Shown piece by piece: positions 1 to 7,127 of a stretch of DNA of 64,000 nucleotides. This DNA is from an uncultured Clostridia bacterium. Its GTDB lineage: Bacteria > Bacillota > Clostridia > Oscillospirales > Ruminococcaceae. Under the pieces are notes generated by a model. The model did not search any database. It was given only the letters and a program-made list of their open reading frames with translations, and was not told the DNA's origin. Numbering within the stretch: the first letter of the stretch is position 1; each line of letters begins with the position of its first letter. The stretch spans positions 1 through 64,000 of the forward strand of contig CALWNU010000028.1 of assembly GCA_944382905.1 (NCBI GenBank). Reading direction: 5' to 3'. The translations under genes were made by a program, and so were the position numbers.

Positions 1-77
1 TGGCGACCTGGATGGGGTTCGAACCCACGACCTCTAGCGTGACAGGCTAGCGTTCTAACCAACTGAACTACCAGGCC
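1..77 (-). tRNA. tRNA-Asp (anticodon GTC)
   Basis: Read on the minus strand, this folds as a full cloverleaf. The 7-bp acceptor stem (GGCCTGG with CCAGGTC, one G-T pair) is followed by discriminator G and an encoded CCA at positions 3-1. The anticodon loop reads CTGTCAC, giving GTC for aspartate. It lies 6 bp downstream of tRNA-Val and probably shares its transcript. The window edge coincides with the 3' end, so more tRNAs may follow outside. Confidence 0.97.
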
Positions 78-83
78 ATTCTT

Positions 84-159
84 TGGTGGGAACAACAGGG
101 CTCGAACCTGTGACCCTCTGCTTGTAAGGCAGATGCTCTCCCAGCTGAGCTATGCTCCC
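84..159 (-). tRNA. tRNA-Val (anticodon TAC)
   Basis: This is a 76-nt cloverleaf on the minus strand. Acceptor GGGAGCA pairs with TGTTCCC, discriminator A is followed by an encoded CCA, and the anticodon loop TTACAA carries TAC for valine. A consensus promoter lies just upstream (172-200), so it is the first gene of the tRNA transcript. Confidence 0.97.
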
Positions 160-171
160 ACAACAAAAACC

Positions 172-200
172 ATTATACCGAATGAATCGAAATTTGTCAA
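172..200 (-). promoter_or_regulatory. Sigma-A promoter of the tRNA-Val/tRNA-Asp transcript
   Basis: On the minus strand TTGACA (200-195) and TATAAT (177-172) are separated by exactly 17 bp. The -10 box ends 12 bp before the tRNA-Val 5' end. Both boxes match the consensus perfectly. Confidence 0.9.
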
Positions 201-299
201 TCGCACAAAAGGATTTCTGCTGCCTTTCTTTCCATTGGTATGGGTTTTAGGCAGCATAATCCGTCCCCTTTCGGGAAAGGATAATTCCCAAAGGGGTGA

Positions 300-524
300 T
301 TGAAATTGGATCGAAAGAAAAAAGAAAAGCCGTCGGAAAACGGGACAAATCTGTCTTCGTTTTCCGTCAGCCGAAAGGAAACAGAACCGGTAATCCCGCT
401 GAATCAAATGTATAGCGTGACACGGCACGACAAACCTGCGCCGGACCAGACCAACATTCCCATTCCAGACGAGGAAAATGTATTACAGTCCAAACAATTT
501 GTAGACGAAAACCATTTGGATTAA
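300..524 (+). CDS. Small DUF3787-like protein (possible spore-surface protein)
   Basis: A 74-residue protein read from a TTG start 6-7 bp after the Shine-Dalgarno-like AAAGGGG. It has a lysine-rich, disordered N-terminus and a C-terminal block (NIPIPDEENV...QFVDENHLD). This block resembles the IPSEE..V..AKEWVDENK signature I associate with the DUF3787 family, some members of which are described as clostridial spore-surface proteins. The assignment rests on that short motif alone. The gene runs toward the ComEA-like gene, and the two stop codons overlap by 4 bp (521-524) with no terminator between them. I found no convincing promoter upstream. Confidence 0.6.
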   Translation: MKLDRKKKEKPSENGTNLSSFSVSRKETEPVIPLNQMYSVTRHDKPAPDQTNIPIPDEENVLQSKQFVDENHLD

Positions 525-859
525 GCAGCATAAAATATTTTCTTCAATTCTTCCAGGCGCTTTTCCCCGATTCCATCGACCGCGTCCAGCTCTTCTATCT
601 GCGTAATCGGGCCATGTGCCTGGAGATAATCTAAAATTTTCTGCGCCGTCACCGTTCCGACCCCTTCCGCGTAACAAAGTTCATCCAGGGTTGCGGTATT
701 GATGTTGATTTTATCCTGATATGCCGCTTCAGGCTCTGTTATGGTCCAAATCCGTACAGCAGGCTCTGTGAGCGGAGGGTTTGTCAGCAGGATACTCAAC
801 CAAGTGACGAAAACGCAAAGCAGGCAACCAGCCAGCAAAAGAAGAATCCTCTTGCGCAT
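521..859 (-). CDS. ComEA-like helix-hairpin-helix protein
   Basis: A 112-residue protein with an N-terminal membrane segment (about residues 4-25, RILLLLAGC onward) followed by an exported tandem helix-hairpin-helix domain. That domain begins ININTATLDEL and contains the two hairpins EGVGTVTAQKI and DGIGEKRLEEL. This is the ComEA DNA-binding fold, which in competent bacteria binds incoming DNA at the membrane. The protein is shorter than full ComEA (about 200 residues) because the linker is short. I chose the ATG at 859 because GAGGAG stands 5 bp upstream, although the frame is open to 886. The gene is the last of the phoH-to-mutS2 run. No ComEC is present here, so a DNA-uptake role is not established. 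Confidence 0.85.
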   Translation of the reverse strand: MRKRILLLLAGCLLCVFVTWLSILLTNPPLTEPAVRIWTITEPEAAYQDKININTATLDELCYAEGVGTVTAQKILDYLQAHGPITQIEELDAVDGIGEKRLEELKKIFYAA

Positions 860-875
860 TTCTTTCTCCTCAAAC

Positions 876-904
876 ATCCAGCCCAATACAGCAATGGGCT
901 GGAT
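876..904. terminator. Strong hairpin between mutS2 and the ComEA-like gene
   Basis: A perfect 10-bp stem (876-885 with 895-904, 9-nt loop) sits between the two genes. In the plus direction it is followed by ATTTTTATTT, a good terminator tail. In the minus direction, the sense of the operon, it is followed only by GTTTGAGG. It may therefore stop antisense transcription and only partly attenuate read-through from mutS2. It also overlaps the 5' leader of the ComEA-like gene. Confidence 0.55.
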
Positions 905-908
905 ATTT

Positions 909-3308
909 TTATTTCAGTCCTACAATGGTTACGCCCGTCTCCCCTTCTCCGTACACGCCCAGCCGGAAAGACCGCACATTTTTATGATGCCGCAAATGCT
1001 GTTGAATGGCGTTGCGGAGAACTCCTGTGCCTTTTCCATGGATCAGGGTAACCGTATGCAGGCCGCTCATCACCGCATTGTCGAGGAACCGGTCGGTTTC
1101 CATAATCCCCTCTTCGGCATTCATGCCGCGCAAATCGATTTCGGCATCGCTGGCCCGCTGCGCTTTTTTGGTCGCACTGACTGAAACTGCACCTTTTTTG
1201 ACAGGTTTTCCCTTAGCCGCTTTTCCCGACATGCCGTCCGCCAGGCGCAAAGCGGATTGGGGGACGGTTACTTTCATCGCCCCCGCCTGGACCTGAACCG
1301 CGCCATTCTTGTCCGGCAAGGAGAGCACGACGCCGGTTGCTCCAAGATCGGTGACAAATACAGTATCCCCTTTTTGCAAGGGCCGAGGAAGGCGGTACGT
1401 TTCCTGGTTTTTTTGCAAGACGGGGTCCGCCATGTCATAAAGCCGGTTGAGATTGGAACGCATCTGTGCTTTCGCCTTTGCGGCAAGCTGGGAAAATTCT
1501 TCCGAATCTTTTTGCTTGCGGATCGTTTGCAGTTCATCCAGCAGTTTTTCCGACTCGGCACGCACCTGATCTACAATCCGTCTGGCTTCATACCGGGCTT
1601 TTTCCACTTCTTTTTCCTTTTCCCGATCCAGATTGGCCTTATACGCTGCGATTTCCTGTTTGGTAGCCTGGGCCTGGGCTCGGAGCGTCTGCGCCTGTTC
1701 CAACTCTTCGGCAAGGCTTTGGCGCGTTTGTTCCAGCTGCGAAACCGCATCCTCAAACTTTGTACTTTCATAGGACACGAGTTCTTTTGCCCGCGCCACA
1801 ATATCGTTGCCAATCCCCAGCCTTTGGGAGATGGCAAACGCATTGGATTTGCCCGGAACGCCGATAGAAAGCTTATAGGTAGGCCGTAAAGAAGCGACGT
1901 CGAACTCGCAGGATCCGTTTTCCACTCCGTCTGTTTCCAGGGCAAACAGCTTGATTTCCGCATAATGGGTCGTGGCGGCAATCCTAGCTCCTTTTCGGCG
2001 CAGCGCTTCCAAAATGGAGATAGCCAGCGCCGCTCCTTCCACCGGGTCCGTCCCGGCACCCAGCTCATCCAGCAAAACCAAGGTGTGGGAGGTGGTCTGT
2101 TCCAAAATGGAAATAATATTGACCATATGTGCAGAAAAGGTGGAGAGATTTTGTTCTATGCTCTGTTCATCCCCAATATCTGCCAAAACTTTTTCGAATA
2201 CGGAAATCCGACTTCCCTCTGCCGCCGGGATCATCAATCCGCACATAGCCATCAAGGTAAACAGGCCGACGGTTTTCAGCGCCACCGTCTTCCCACCCGT
2301 GTTGGGGCCGGTAATAATCAAGGTATCAAAGGAATCCCCCAAGTAGATATCCGTCGGAACCACTGCCGTTTTTGCAATCATAGGGTGCCTTGCCTGTTTG
2401 AGGCAGATTACGCCGTCATCGGCCAAAATCGGTTCCATCGCCCGCATTTGATCTGCCAGACGCGCTTTGGCAAAAATCAGGTCAATTTCCACCACGGAAT
2501 CATAATCCTGCAAAATGCTTTCGCTATGTTCCCCCACCAGGGCAGAAAGCTCTGCCACAATCCTTGCGATTTCATCCGCTTCCTTCCCCTGCAGAAGGCG
2601 TATCTCATTGTTTGCTTCCACAACGCCCAGCGGTTCAATAAACAAGGTCGCACCGCTGGAGGAAGTATCATGTACCAGGCCTTTGATATCGCCGCGGTGC
2701 TCCGCCTTTACCGGTACGACATAACGGCCATCCCGCATGGTAACCAGATTTTCCTGCAGGTATTTTTGATAGACCGGAGAATGGATCAGCTTATCGAGCT
2801 GGTTTTTGACCTGCAGCCCAGCGTTGCGAATTTTCCGCCGGATATCCGCCAGCGCAGGACTGGCATGATCCGCCACCAGATCTTCCGAGAGGATCGCCGT
2901 TTGAATTCGTTCTTCGATAAAAGGATGCGGCGTCAGCCCATGGAACAAATAATCCAAAGAGGTCTCAGCCGTTTCGCAACGTCTGCGCCAATCCGACAGG
3001 GACCGGATGGTCCGAAGCGCGTTGGATACGTCCAGCAGCTCTTTGAGCGAGAGGCTGGTACCTAGCGCAGCCCGTTTCACCATCGACTTAATATTTTGAA
3101 ATTGATAGATGGTCGGTGCACCATAGCGGTTGGACAGCAGATTTGCGTCTGCCGTCTGCCGCATTTCTTCCTTGGCCCGATAAAGGCTGGTCTGCGGTTC
3201 CAGCGATAAGGCTTTTTGCCTGCTGTCTTCGCAGCTGGTACATTCAGCCAGCATCTGCAAAATTTTATCCAATTCCAGTGCCCGTTGATGTTTCATTTCG
3301 ATCGACAT
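909..3308 (-). CDS. mutS2: Endonuclease MutS2
   Basis: A 799-residue MutS2. The N-terminal core and clamp are followed by an ABC-type ATPase with Walker A GPNTGGKT and Walker B region TLVLLDELGAGTDP. Next come a long charged coiled coil, a KOW-like segment and a C-terminal Smr nuclease domain with DLRG and HGKGTGVLR. The family lacks the MutS mismatch-recognition domain; it suppresses homologous recombination and, in Bacillus subtilis, splits collided ribosomes. I start it at the ATG at 3308 (MSIEMKHQ) behind GGAAGGTGA. The frame is open to 3611, but the upstream part is the recO gene in another frame. It begins 14 bp after the recO stop and is probably cotranscribed. Confidence 0.97.
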   Translation of the reverse strand: MSIEMKHQRALELDKILQMLAECTSCEDSRQKALSLEPQTSLYRAKEEMRQTADANLLSNRYGAPTIYQFQNIKSMVKRAALGTSLSLKELLDVSNALRTIRSLSDWRRRCETAETSLDYLFHGLTPHPFIEERIQTAILSEDLVADHASPALADIRRKIRNAGLQVKNQLDKLIHSPVYQKYLQENLVTMRDGRYVVPVKAEHRGDIKGLVHDTSSSGATLFIEPLGVVEANNEIRLLQGKEADEIARIVAELSALVGEHSESILQDYDSVVEIDLIFAKARLADQMRAMEPILADDGVICLKQARHPMIAKTAVVPTDIYLGDSFDTLIITGPNTGGKTVALKTVGLFTLMAMCGLMIPAAEGSRISVFEKVLADIGDEQSIEQNLSTFSAHMVNIISILEQTTSHTLVLLDELGAGTDPVEGAALAISILEALRRKGARIAATTHYAEIKLFALETDGVENGSCEFDVASLRPTYKLSIGVPGKSNAFAISQRLGIGNDIVARAKELVSYESTKFEDAVSQLEQTRQSLAEELEQAQTLRAQAQATKQEIAAYKANLDREKEKEVEKARYEARRIVDQVRAESEKLLDELQTIRKQKDSEEFSQLAAKAKAQMRSNLNRLYDMADPVLQKNQETYRLPRPLQKGDTVFVTDLGATGVVLSLPDKNGAVQVQAGAMKVTVPQSALRLADGMSGKAAKGKPVKKGAVSVSATKKAQRASDAEIDLRGMNAEEGIMETDRFLDNAVMSGLHTVTLIHGKGTGVLRNAIQQHLRHHKNVRSFRLGVYGEGETGVTIVGLK

Positions 3309-3322
3309 GATGTCACCTTCCC

Positions 3323-4075
3323 TCAAAGCAGTGAAAGTACCGAATGGAAGAATTCCAAGCTTTGGTAACTTCGTTCCGTTTGGCTTTGTAAAAATCGTTC
3401 TGTAGCGTCGTTCAAACAGCGGATACTTTCCGGTCCGATGGTAAAGGAAAAAAGCTTTTCCATCGGCGCATAAATAATATGCCGCATAGCTGCCAAAGCC
3501 CCGCGGGTTAACAAAACTGGCGTGCCTGGATGCTTTCCCCAGCAATTTTTGCAATACAGCAATCCCTCGTCGGGATAAAAAGCCATTTGTTCCCCTTCGA
3601 AGCGCCCACACCCGGCGCAGGCAACCAAATCCGGCATAAAACCCGCCATACTAAGCGCTCGCAGTTCAAATACCGACTTGCACAAACGCAGGCTGATCCG
3701 GTCATCCTGCAAAAAAGACAAACTGTTTAACAAAAGCTTTAAAAAGTGGCCGCCATCGTTTTCCTTTGGCCCGACCACTGCCGTAACCTCGGCAAAATAA
3801 GACGCCAGCGCCAGCTTTTCCATAGATTGCCGGATCCCAAGGAAAAACGCGATGCCATCGGCGTGATCCAAGGAATATTTGTCGCGGTTAAAAAAAAGCA
3901 CCATGGAAGAATAGCAAAACAAACTGGTGGAGGCAGCCAATTGGTTTTTAAACCGTTTGGCCCCTTTGGCATAGGCATAGATCACGCCCCGGTCTTCGGT
4001 CAGGATGGTCAACAGCTTATCCTCATCCCCATTGGCCAATTCCTTCAGGATAATCCCCTTTGTTTTGATTTGCAT
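3323..4075 (-). CDS. recO: DNA repair protein RecO
   Basis: A 250-residue RecO, the usual length. The N-terminal OB fold begins MQIKTKGIILKE and contains the conserved TEDRGVIYAYAKGAKRFKN stretch. The helical C-terminal domain carries a zinc site, CAGC near residue 155 and CKNC about 20 residues later. RecO loads RecA on SSB-coated single strands with RecR and RecF. It overlaps the 3' end of the YqzL-like gene by 53 bp and precedes mutS2, in the standard Firmicutes order era-yqzL-recO. Confidence 0.97.
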   Translation of the reverse strand: MQIKTKGIILKELANGDEDKLLTILTEDRGVIYAYAKGAKRFKNQLAASTSLFCYSSMVLFFNRDKYSLDHADGIAFFLGIRQSMEKLALASYFAEVTAVVGPKENDGGHFLKLLLNSLSFLQDDRISLRLCKSVFELRALSMAGFMPDLVACAGCGRFEGEQMAFYPDEGLLYCKNCWGKHPGTPVLLTRGALAAMRHIIYAPMEKLFSFTIGPESIRCLNDATERFLQSQTERSYQSLEFFHSVLSLL

Positions 4076-4196
4076 CTGTCAGACCATCCTCCGATTCCTC
4101 CGGACGTTGTTGCAAAGATAATGCCTTTCGATATTGCATATAGTCGTCGACCAATCCGGTTTTCAAAAATTGGTTCCAAGCTTCTTCCGGTTTCAT
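4023..4196 (-). CDS. yqzL: YqzL-like small protein
   Basis: A 57-residue protein beginning MKPEEAWNQFLKTGLVDDYM. This matches the YqzL family pattern (a Trp, then F..TG, then a Y..Y/L segment) and lies in its conserved place between era and recO. Function is unknown in the family. I used the ATG at 4196. GGGAGAG stands about 12 bp upstream, which is rather far. The C-terminal 17 codons overlap recO in another frame, so the protein has a longer acidic tail than the typical 45-50 residues. The frame stays open upstream to an ATG overlapping the era stop codon, but that extension does not resemble YqzL. Confidence 0.72.
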   Translation of the reverse strand: MKPEEAWNQFLKTGLVDDYMQYRKALSLQQRPEESEDGLTDANQNKGDYPEGIGQWG

Positions 4197-4393
4197 TGTG
4201 ATGGATTTCTCTCCCTTTCCGTGGTGAAATACAATAGAAGTATTTCCCTGTGCGCAAAGGGCTATCAGCGGGAAAACAGTCCAAATCTTCCAGAATTTAT
4301 TGCTTGACAACGCCTGGCCGGGCAAGCCCGCGCCAAACCAAGTAAGAATGCAAACAAGCGCCCAGCAAAACCCGTTGGACGCTTGCAGAATCA
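4197..4393 (-). other. 197-bp gap between era and the yqzL-like gene, nothing recognised
   Basis: In many Firmicutes cdd or dgkA sits near era, but neither is present here. The frame of the yqzL-like gene is open throughout, starting at an ATG that overlaps the era stop (TAATGA). The predicted 66-residue extension is hydrophobic and Trp-rich without a recognisable motif. A 7-bp inverted repeat, GAAATAC/GTATTTC, lies around 4226-4246. I see neither a convincing promoter nor a terminator. Confidence 0.4.
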
Positions 4394-5290
4394 TTACGAG
4401 CGAAACCCAAGATCATAAATAGCGCCGAGCCGATTACGCCAATCCTCTTTTACCTTGACCCAGCACTGAAGATTAATTTTCACGCCAAAAAACGCTTCCA
4501 TTTCCCGCCTGGCCTGGCTTGCAACTTTTTTGAGCATAGAGCCCTGTTTGCCGATGATAATCCCTTTGTGGCTGCTTCTTTCACAGTAAATCACCGCTTG
4601 GATATCCAGCATCGACTGATGTTCGCGCTCCTCCATCTGCTCAATCGTCACAGCAACGCCATGGGGCACTTCCTCATTCAAACAGTTTAACAACTGCTCA
4701 CGAATCATTTCGGCGACGATAGCCCGTTCCGGCTGATCGGTGATTTCGTCGTCCGGGAAGAAATGAGGGCCTTCCTTGACATAATGGACCAGCTCTTTTT
4801 GCAGCTGATCGACCCCTTCTCCAGTCAAAGCGCTGATCGGGACCACCGCATCAAACGGAAACTGCTGGGAGAAAGCAGAAATTTTTTCCATCATCAATTC
4901 TTTTTTGGGCAGCGCGTCGATTTTATTGATCACCAAAATCGCCGGAATCCGAAGCTGCCGAAACCGCTGTAGGAACGTCTGTTCCGTCGGCAAAATTTTC
5001 CCAACCGGGTCTGTAACCAGCAACGCCACATCCACATCCGTAACAGAATCCTTGATCTGATTGAGCATGAATTCGCTGAGTTTCGTCCGGGGCTGATGCA
5101 GTCCAGGCGTATCGATAAAGACAAACTGGTTTTCCTGCTGGGTCAAAATCCCCGTCACCCGCGTGCGGGTCGTTTGCGGTTTTGGGGATACAATGGCTAC
5201 CTTTTCTCCGACCATCCGATTGAGCAAGCTGGATTTTCCCACATTGGGCCGGCCTACAATAACGATAAAAGCAGAAGCAGATTTTTCCAT
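4394..5290 (-). CDS. era: GTPase Era
   Basis: A 298-residue Era, the normal length. The GTPase domain shows G1 GRPNVGKSS (residues 13-21), G3 DTPGLHQP and G4 NKID. The C-terminal KH domain contains the KGIIIGKQGSMLKK loop that binds the 3' end of 16S rRNA. Era works in 30S subunit maturation and couples it to cell growth. It starts 8 bp after ybeY, another 16S-processing factor, and both probably belong to the phoH operon. The stop codon overlaps an ATG (TAATGA), but the frame entered there is not a recognised gene. Confidence 0.98.
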   Translation of the reverse strand: MEKSASAFIVIVGRPNVGKSSLLNRMVGEKVAIVSPKPQTTRTRVTGILTQQENQFVFIDTPGLHQPRTKLSEFMLNQIKDSVTDVDVALLVTDPVGKILPTEQTFLQRFRQLRIPAILVINKIDALPKKELMMEKISAFSQQFPFDAVVPISALTGEGVDQLQKELVHYVKEGPHFFPDDEITDQPERAIVAEMIREQLLNCLNEEVPHGVAVTIEQMEEREHQSMLDIQAVIYCERSSHKGIIIGKQGSMLKKVASQARREMEAFFGVKINLQCWVKVKEDWRNRLGAIYDLGFRS

Positions 5291-5298
5291 GATTCCTC

Positions 5299-5808
5299 CT
5301 ACTTTTTATATACCGCGTTGAAATCTTCCATCTCTCTGGTAAGGCCAAGCCGCCCCAGGATCATTTCTTCTTTTTCCCGCATCTGCGCTGCAGCCAAGCC
5401 GCCTGCCTCATGGTCATACCCCAGCAGGTGCAACATGGAATGCACAGTCAAAAAACCCATTTCCCGTTGAAACGAATGGCCGTAAAGCGACGCCTGATCT
5501 ACAGCTTTTTCCACGGAAATCACAATGTCTCCCAGCATATATGCTCCGGTATCCTCGTTTTTGTCATAGACGCCGTTTTCCCCCAGAGGAAACGAAAGAA
5601 CGTCCGTCTCGATATTTTTCCCGCGAAATTCCGCGTTTAACTGCTGGATTTCTTTGTTGTCAATGAAGCTGATGCTCACTTCCGCAGGCTTATCAAATTT
5701 TTCAAATGCCAACACCGCATGACAGCAGCGGCGCAGCAAAAGGCGTGTACCAGAAGGAATTTTTATCTTTTTTTGCCGGTTGGCAATTTGCACTTTCAAT
5801 TTTTCCAT
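5299..5808 (-). CDS. ybeY: Endoribonuclease YbeY
   Basis: A 169-residue UPF0054 metalloprotein. The zinc motif HSMLHLLGYDHE fits the family H-x3-H-x5-H signature, and the conserved TDVLSFPLG stretch is present. YbeY acts in 16S rRNA 3' end maturation and 70S quality control. I start at the ATG at 5808 (MEKLKVQI); the frame is open to 5847. AGGAG lies about 12 bp upstream of the chosen ATG, a loose spacing. It is separated from phoH by 168 bp holding a candidate promoter and a notable inverted repeat, so it may have its own control in addition to phoH read-through. Confidence 0.95.
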   Translation of the reverse strand: MEKLKVQIANRQKKIKIPSGTRLLLRRCCHAVLAFEKFDKPAEVSISFIDNKEIQQLNAEFRGKNIETDVLSFPLGENGVYDKNEDTGAYMLGDIVISVEKAVDQASLYGHSFQREMGFLTVHSMLHLLGYDHEAGGLAAAQMREKEEMILGRLGLTREMEDFNAVYKK

Positions 5809-5853
5809 AGTTACATTCCGCTCCTGCGGCTTCCCCCTTTTTCTCATCGATTG

Positions 5854-5900
5854 CTGTTCTATGACAAAAAAATAGAATTCATGGAACAGATTTTGTCATA
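5854..5900. repeat. Overlapping inverted repeats in the ybeY leader
   Basis: A perfect 10-bp inverted repeat, TATGACAAAA (5860-5869) and TTTTGTCATA (5891-5900), is interlocked with a 6-bp repeat, CTGTTC (5854-5859) and GAACAG (5884-5889). The two stems cannot form in the simple nested way: they are alternatives or a pseudoknot. The element begins at about the transcription start expected from the candidate promoter at 5906-5934. Confidence 0.6.
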
Positions 5901-5905
5901 TCTGT

Positions 5906-5934
5906 ATTATAATCCGAATGAAATCCTTCGTAAA
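5906..5934 (-). promoter_or_regulatory. Candidate promoter of ybeY-era
   Basis: On the minus strand a perfect TATAAT (5911-5906) lies 17 bp from TTTACG (5934-5929), a moderate -35 box. It is in the gap between phoH and ybeY. Confidence 0.5.
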
Positions 5935-5976
5935 GGGATTTACAAGAAAAAAACCATCCTCTCCAAAACCATAGGT

Positions 5977-6984
5977 TTAAACGGATCCTTTGCGTCTCCC
6001 ACGGGGAGGCGTTTTGCCCCCAGCGTTGATTTTCTTTTCGGTTTCCGCTTTTTCAAAAGCTTTAACAATATCCTTCACCAAACGGTTCCGCACGACGTCC
6101 CGGTTGTTAAGGCGAACGATGGAGATCCCTTCGATCCCGTTTAAAATCGAGGCGCATCTTTCCAGACCCGAATCCTCTTTTTTGGGTAAATCAATCTGTG
6201 TGATATCCCCAGTCAAAACCATTTTGGACCCTTCTCCCAGCCGGGTCAAAGCCATTTTTAAAGTGGATAGAGATGCGTTTTGGCTCTCATCAATAATGAT
6301 ACTGGCACGGTTCAACGTCCTACCCCGCATATACGCCAGCGGAGCAATTTCAATCACCCCGCGCTCCAGATACTTTTGGACGCTTTCCACCCCAAGAATA
6401 TCGTTCAACGCATCATAAAGCGGCCGCAAATAAGGATCCACCTTCTGGGAAAGGTCGCCGGGCAAAAATCCCAGCCGCTCTTCTCCTGCTTCAATGGCCG
6501 GCCTGCTCATGATGATCCGTTCCACTTTTCCGTCTTTTAAATCTGCCACGGCCTGCGCCACCGCCAAATAGGTTTTCCCGGTACCGGCAGGTCCAATGCA
6601 AAGCGTCACCGTGTTTTCCCGAAGCGCCTGGATGTAGTTTTTCTGACCAATGGTCTTGCATTTGATCGGGCGATTCGTGTTTGCAATCACGATAATATTG
6701 CTCATGGCGCCAAGCGCTTCATGGATTTCTCCCGTCTGGACAGATTCCACCATTCGATATACTACATCCATAGTGATTTCGTTATGGTTTTCGTATAACA
6801 GCTTTAAATGATTCAAAACCGAAGCGGCATTTTGAATTTCCGCTTCCGTCTCCCCGGAAATTTCGATTTTTGTATTCCTTGCGCAGATCGACACCGAAAA
6901 CGCTTGTTCAATCAGTTTGATATTTTGATCTTGAATGCCAAAAACAGCCATTTGTTCTTCCAACGTAAATTCCAGTTCCTGCAC
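5977..6984 (-). CDS. phoH: PhoH family ATPase/RNA-associated protein
   Basis: A 335-residue PhoH-like protein. An N-terminal KH-like segment is followed by the PhoH ATPase with Walker A GPAGTGKTYLAVA (about residues 133-145), Walker B IIIDESQNAS and the MVLTGDITQIDLP motif. PhoH proteins are cytoplasmic P-loop ATPases related to superfamily 1 helicases, and in Firmicutes phoH is linked to ybeY. The GTG at 6984 is chosen, with AGGAGG 11 bp upstream. An ATG lying between is out of frame. A consensus promoter stands at 7030-7058. Confidence 0.95.
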   Translation of the reverse strand: MQELEFTLEEQMAVFGIQDQNIKLIEQAFSVSICARNTKIEISGETEAEIQNAASVLNHLKLLYENHNEITMDVVYRMVESVQTGEIHEALGAMSNIIVIANTNRPIKCKTIGQKNYIQALRENTVTLCIGPAGTGKTYLAVAQAVADLKDGKVERIIMSRPAIEAGEERLGFLPGDLSQKVDPYLRPLYDALNDILGVESVQKYLERGVIEIAPLAYMRGRTLNRASIIIDESQNASLSTLKMALTRLGEGSKMVLTGDITQIDLPKKEDSGLERCASILNGIEGISIVRLNNRDVVRNRLVKDIVKAFEKAETEKKINAGGKTPPRGRRKGSV

Positions 6985-7029
6985 CGATGGGTCATCCTCC
7001 TTATTCGGATGTAGTCAAAAGACAATCCG

Positions 7030-7058
7030 ATTATACCGCATTGCCCTTTGTTTTTCAA
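7030..7058 (-). promoter_or_regulatory. Sigma-A promoter of the phoH operon
   Basis: On the minus strand TTGAAA (7058-7053) and TATAAT (7035-7030) are 17 bp apart. The boxes lie 46 bp before the phoH GTG and after the tyrS terminator. Confidence 0.85.
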
Positions 7059-7075
7059 GAATTGGGGCTTGAAGC

Positions 7076-7116
7076 AAAAACAGGGGGATGATTGCCGCCT
7101 GTCAATCATCCCCCTG
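7076..7116 (-). terminator. Rho-independent terminator of tyrS
   Basis: A 14-bp stem (7081-7094 with 7103-7116, 8-nt loop) is followed on the minus strand by a TTTTT run (7080-7076). It lies 12 bp after the tyrS stop. Confidence 0.9.
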
Positions 7117-7127
7117 GTGTCAAACGC

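Noticed and set aside
3309..3611. N-terminal extension of mutS2
   Set aside because: The extra 101 codons are the recO gene read in another frame and do not resemble MutS2. The ATG at 3308 has a good ribosome-binding site.
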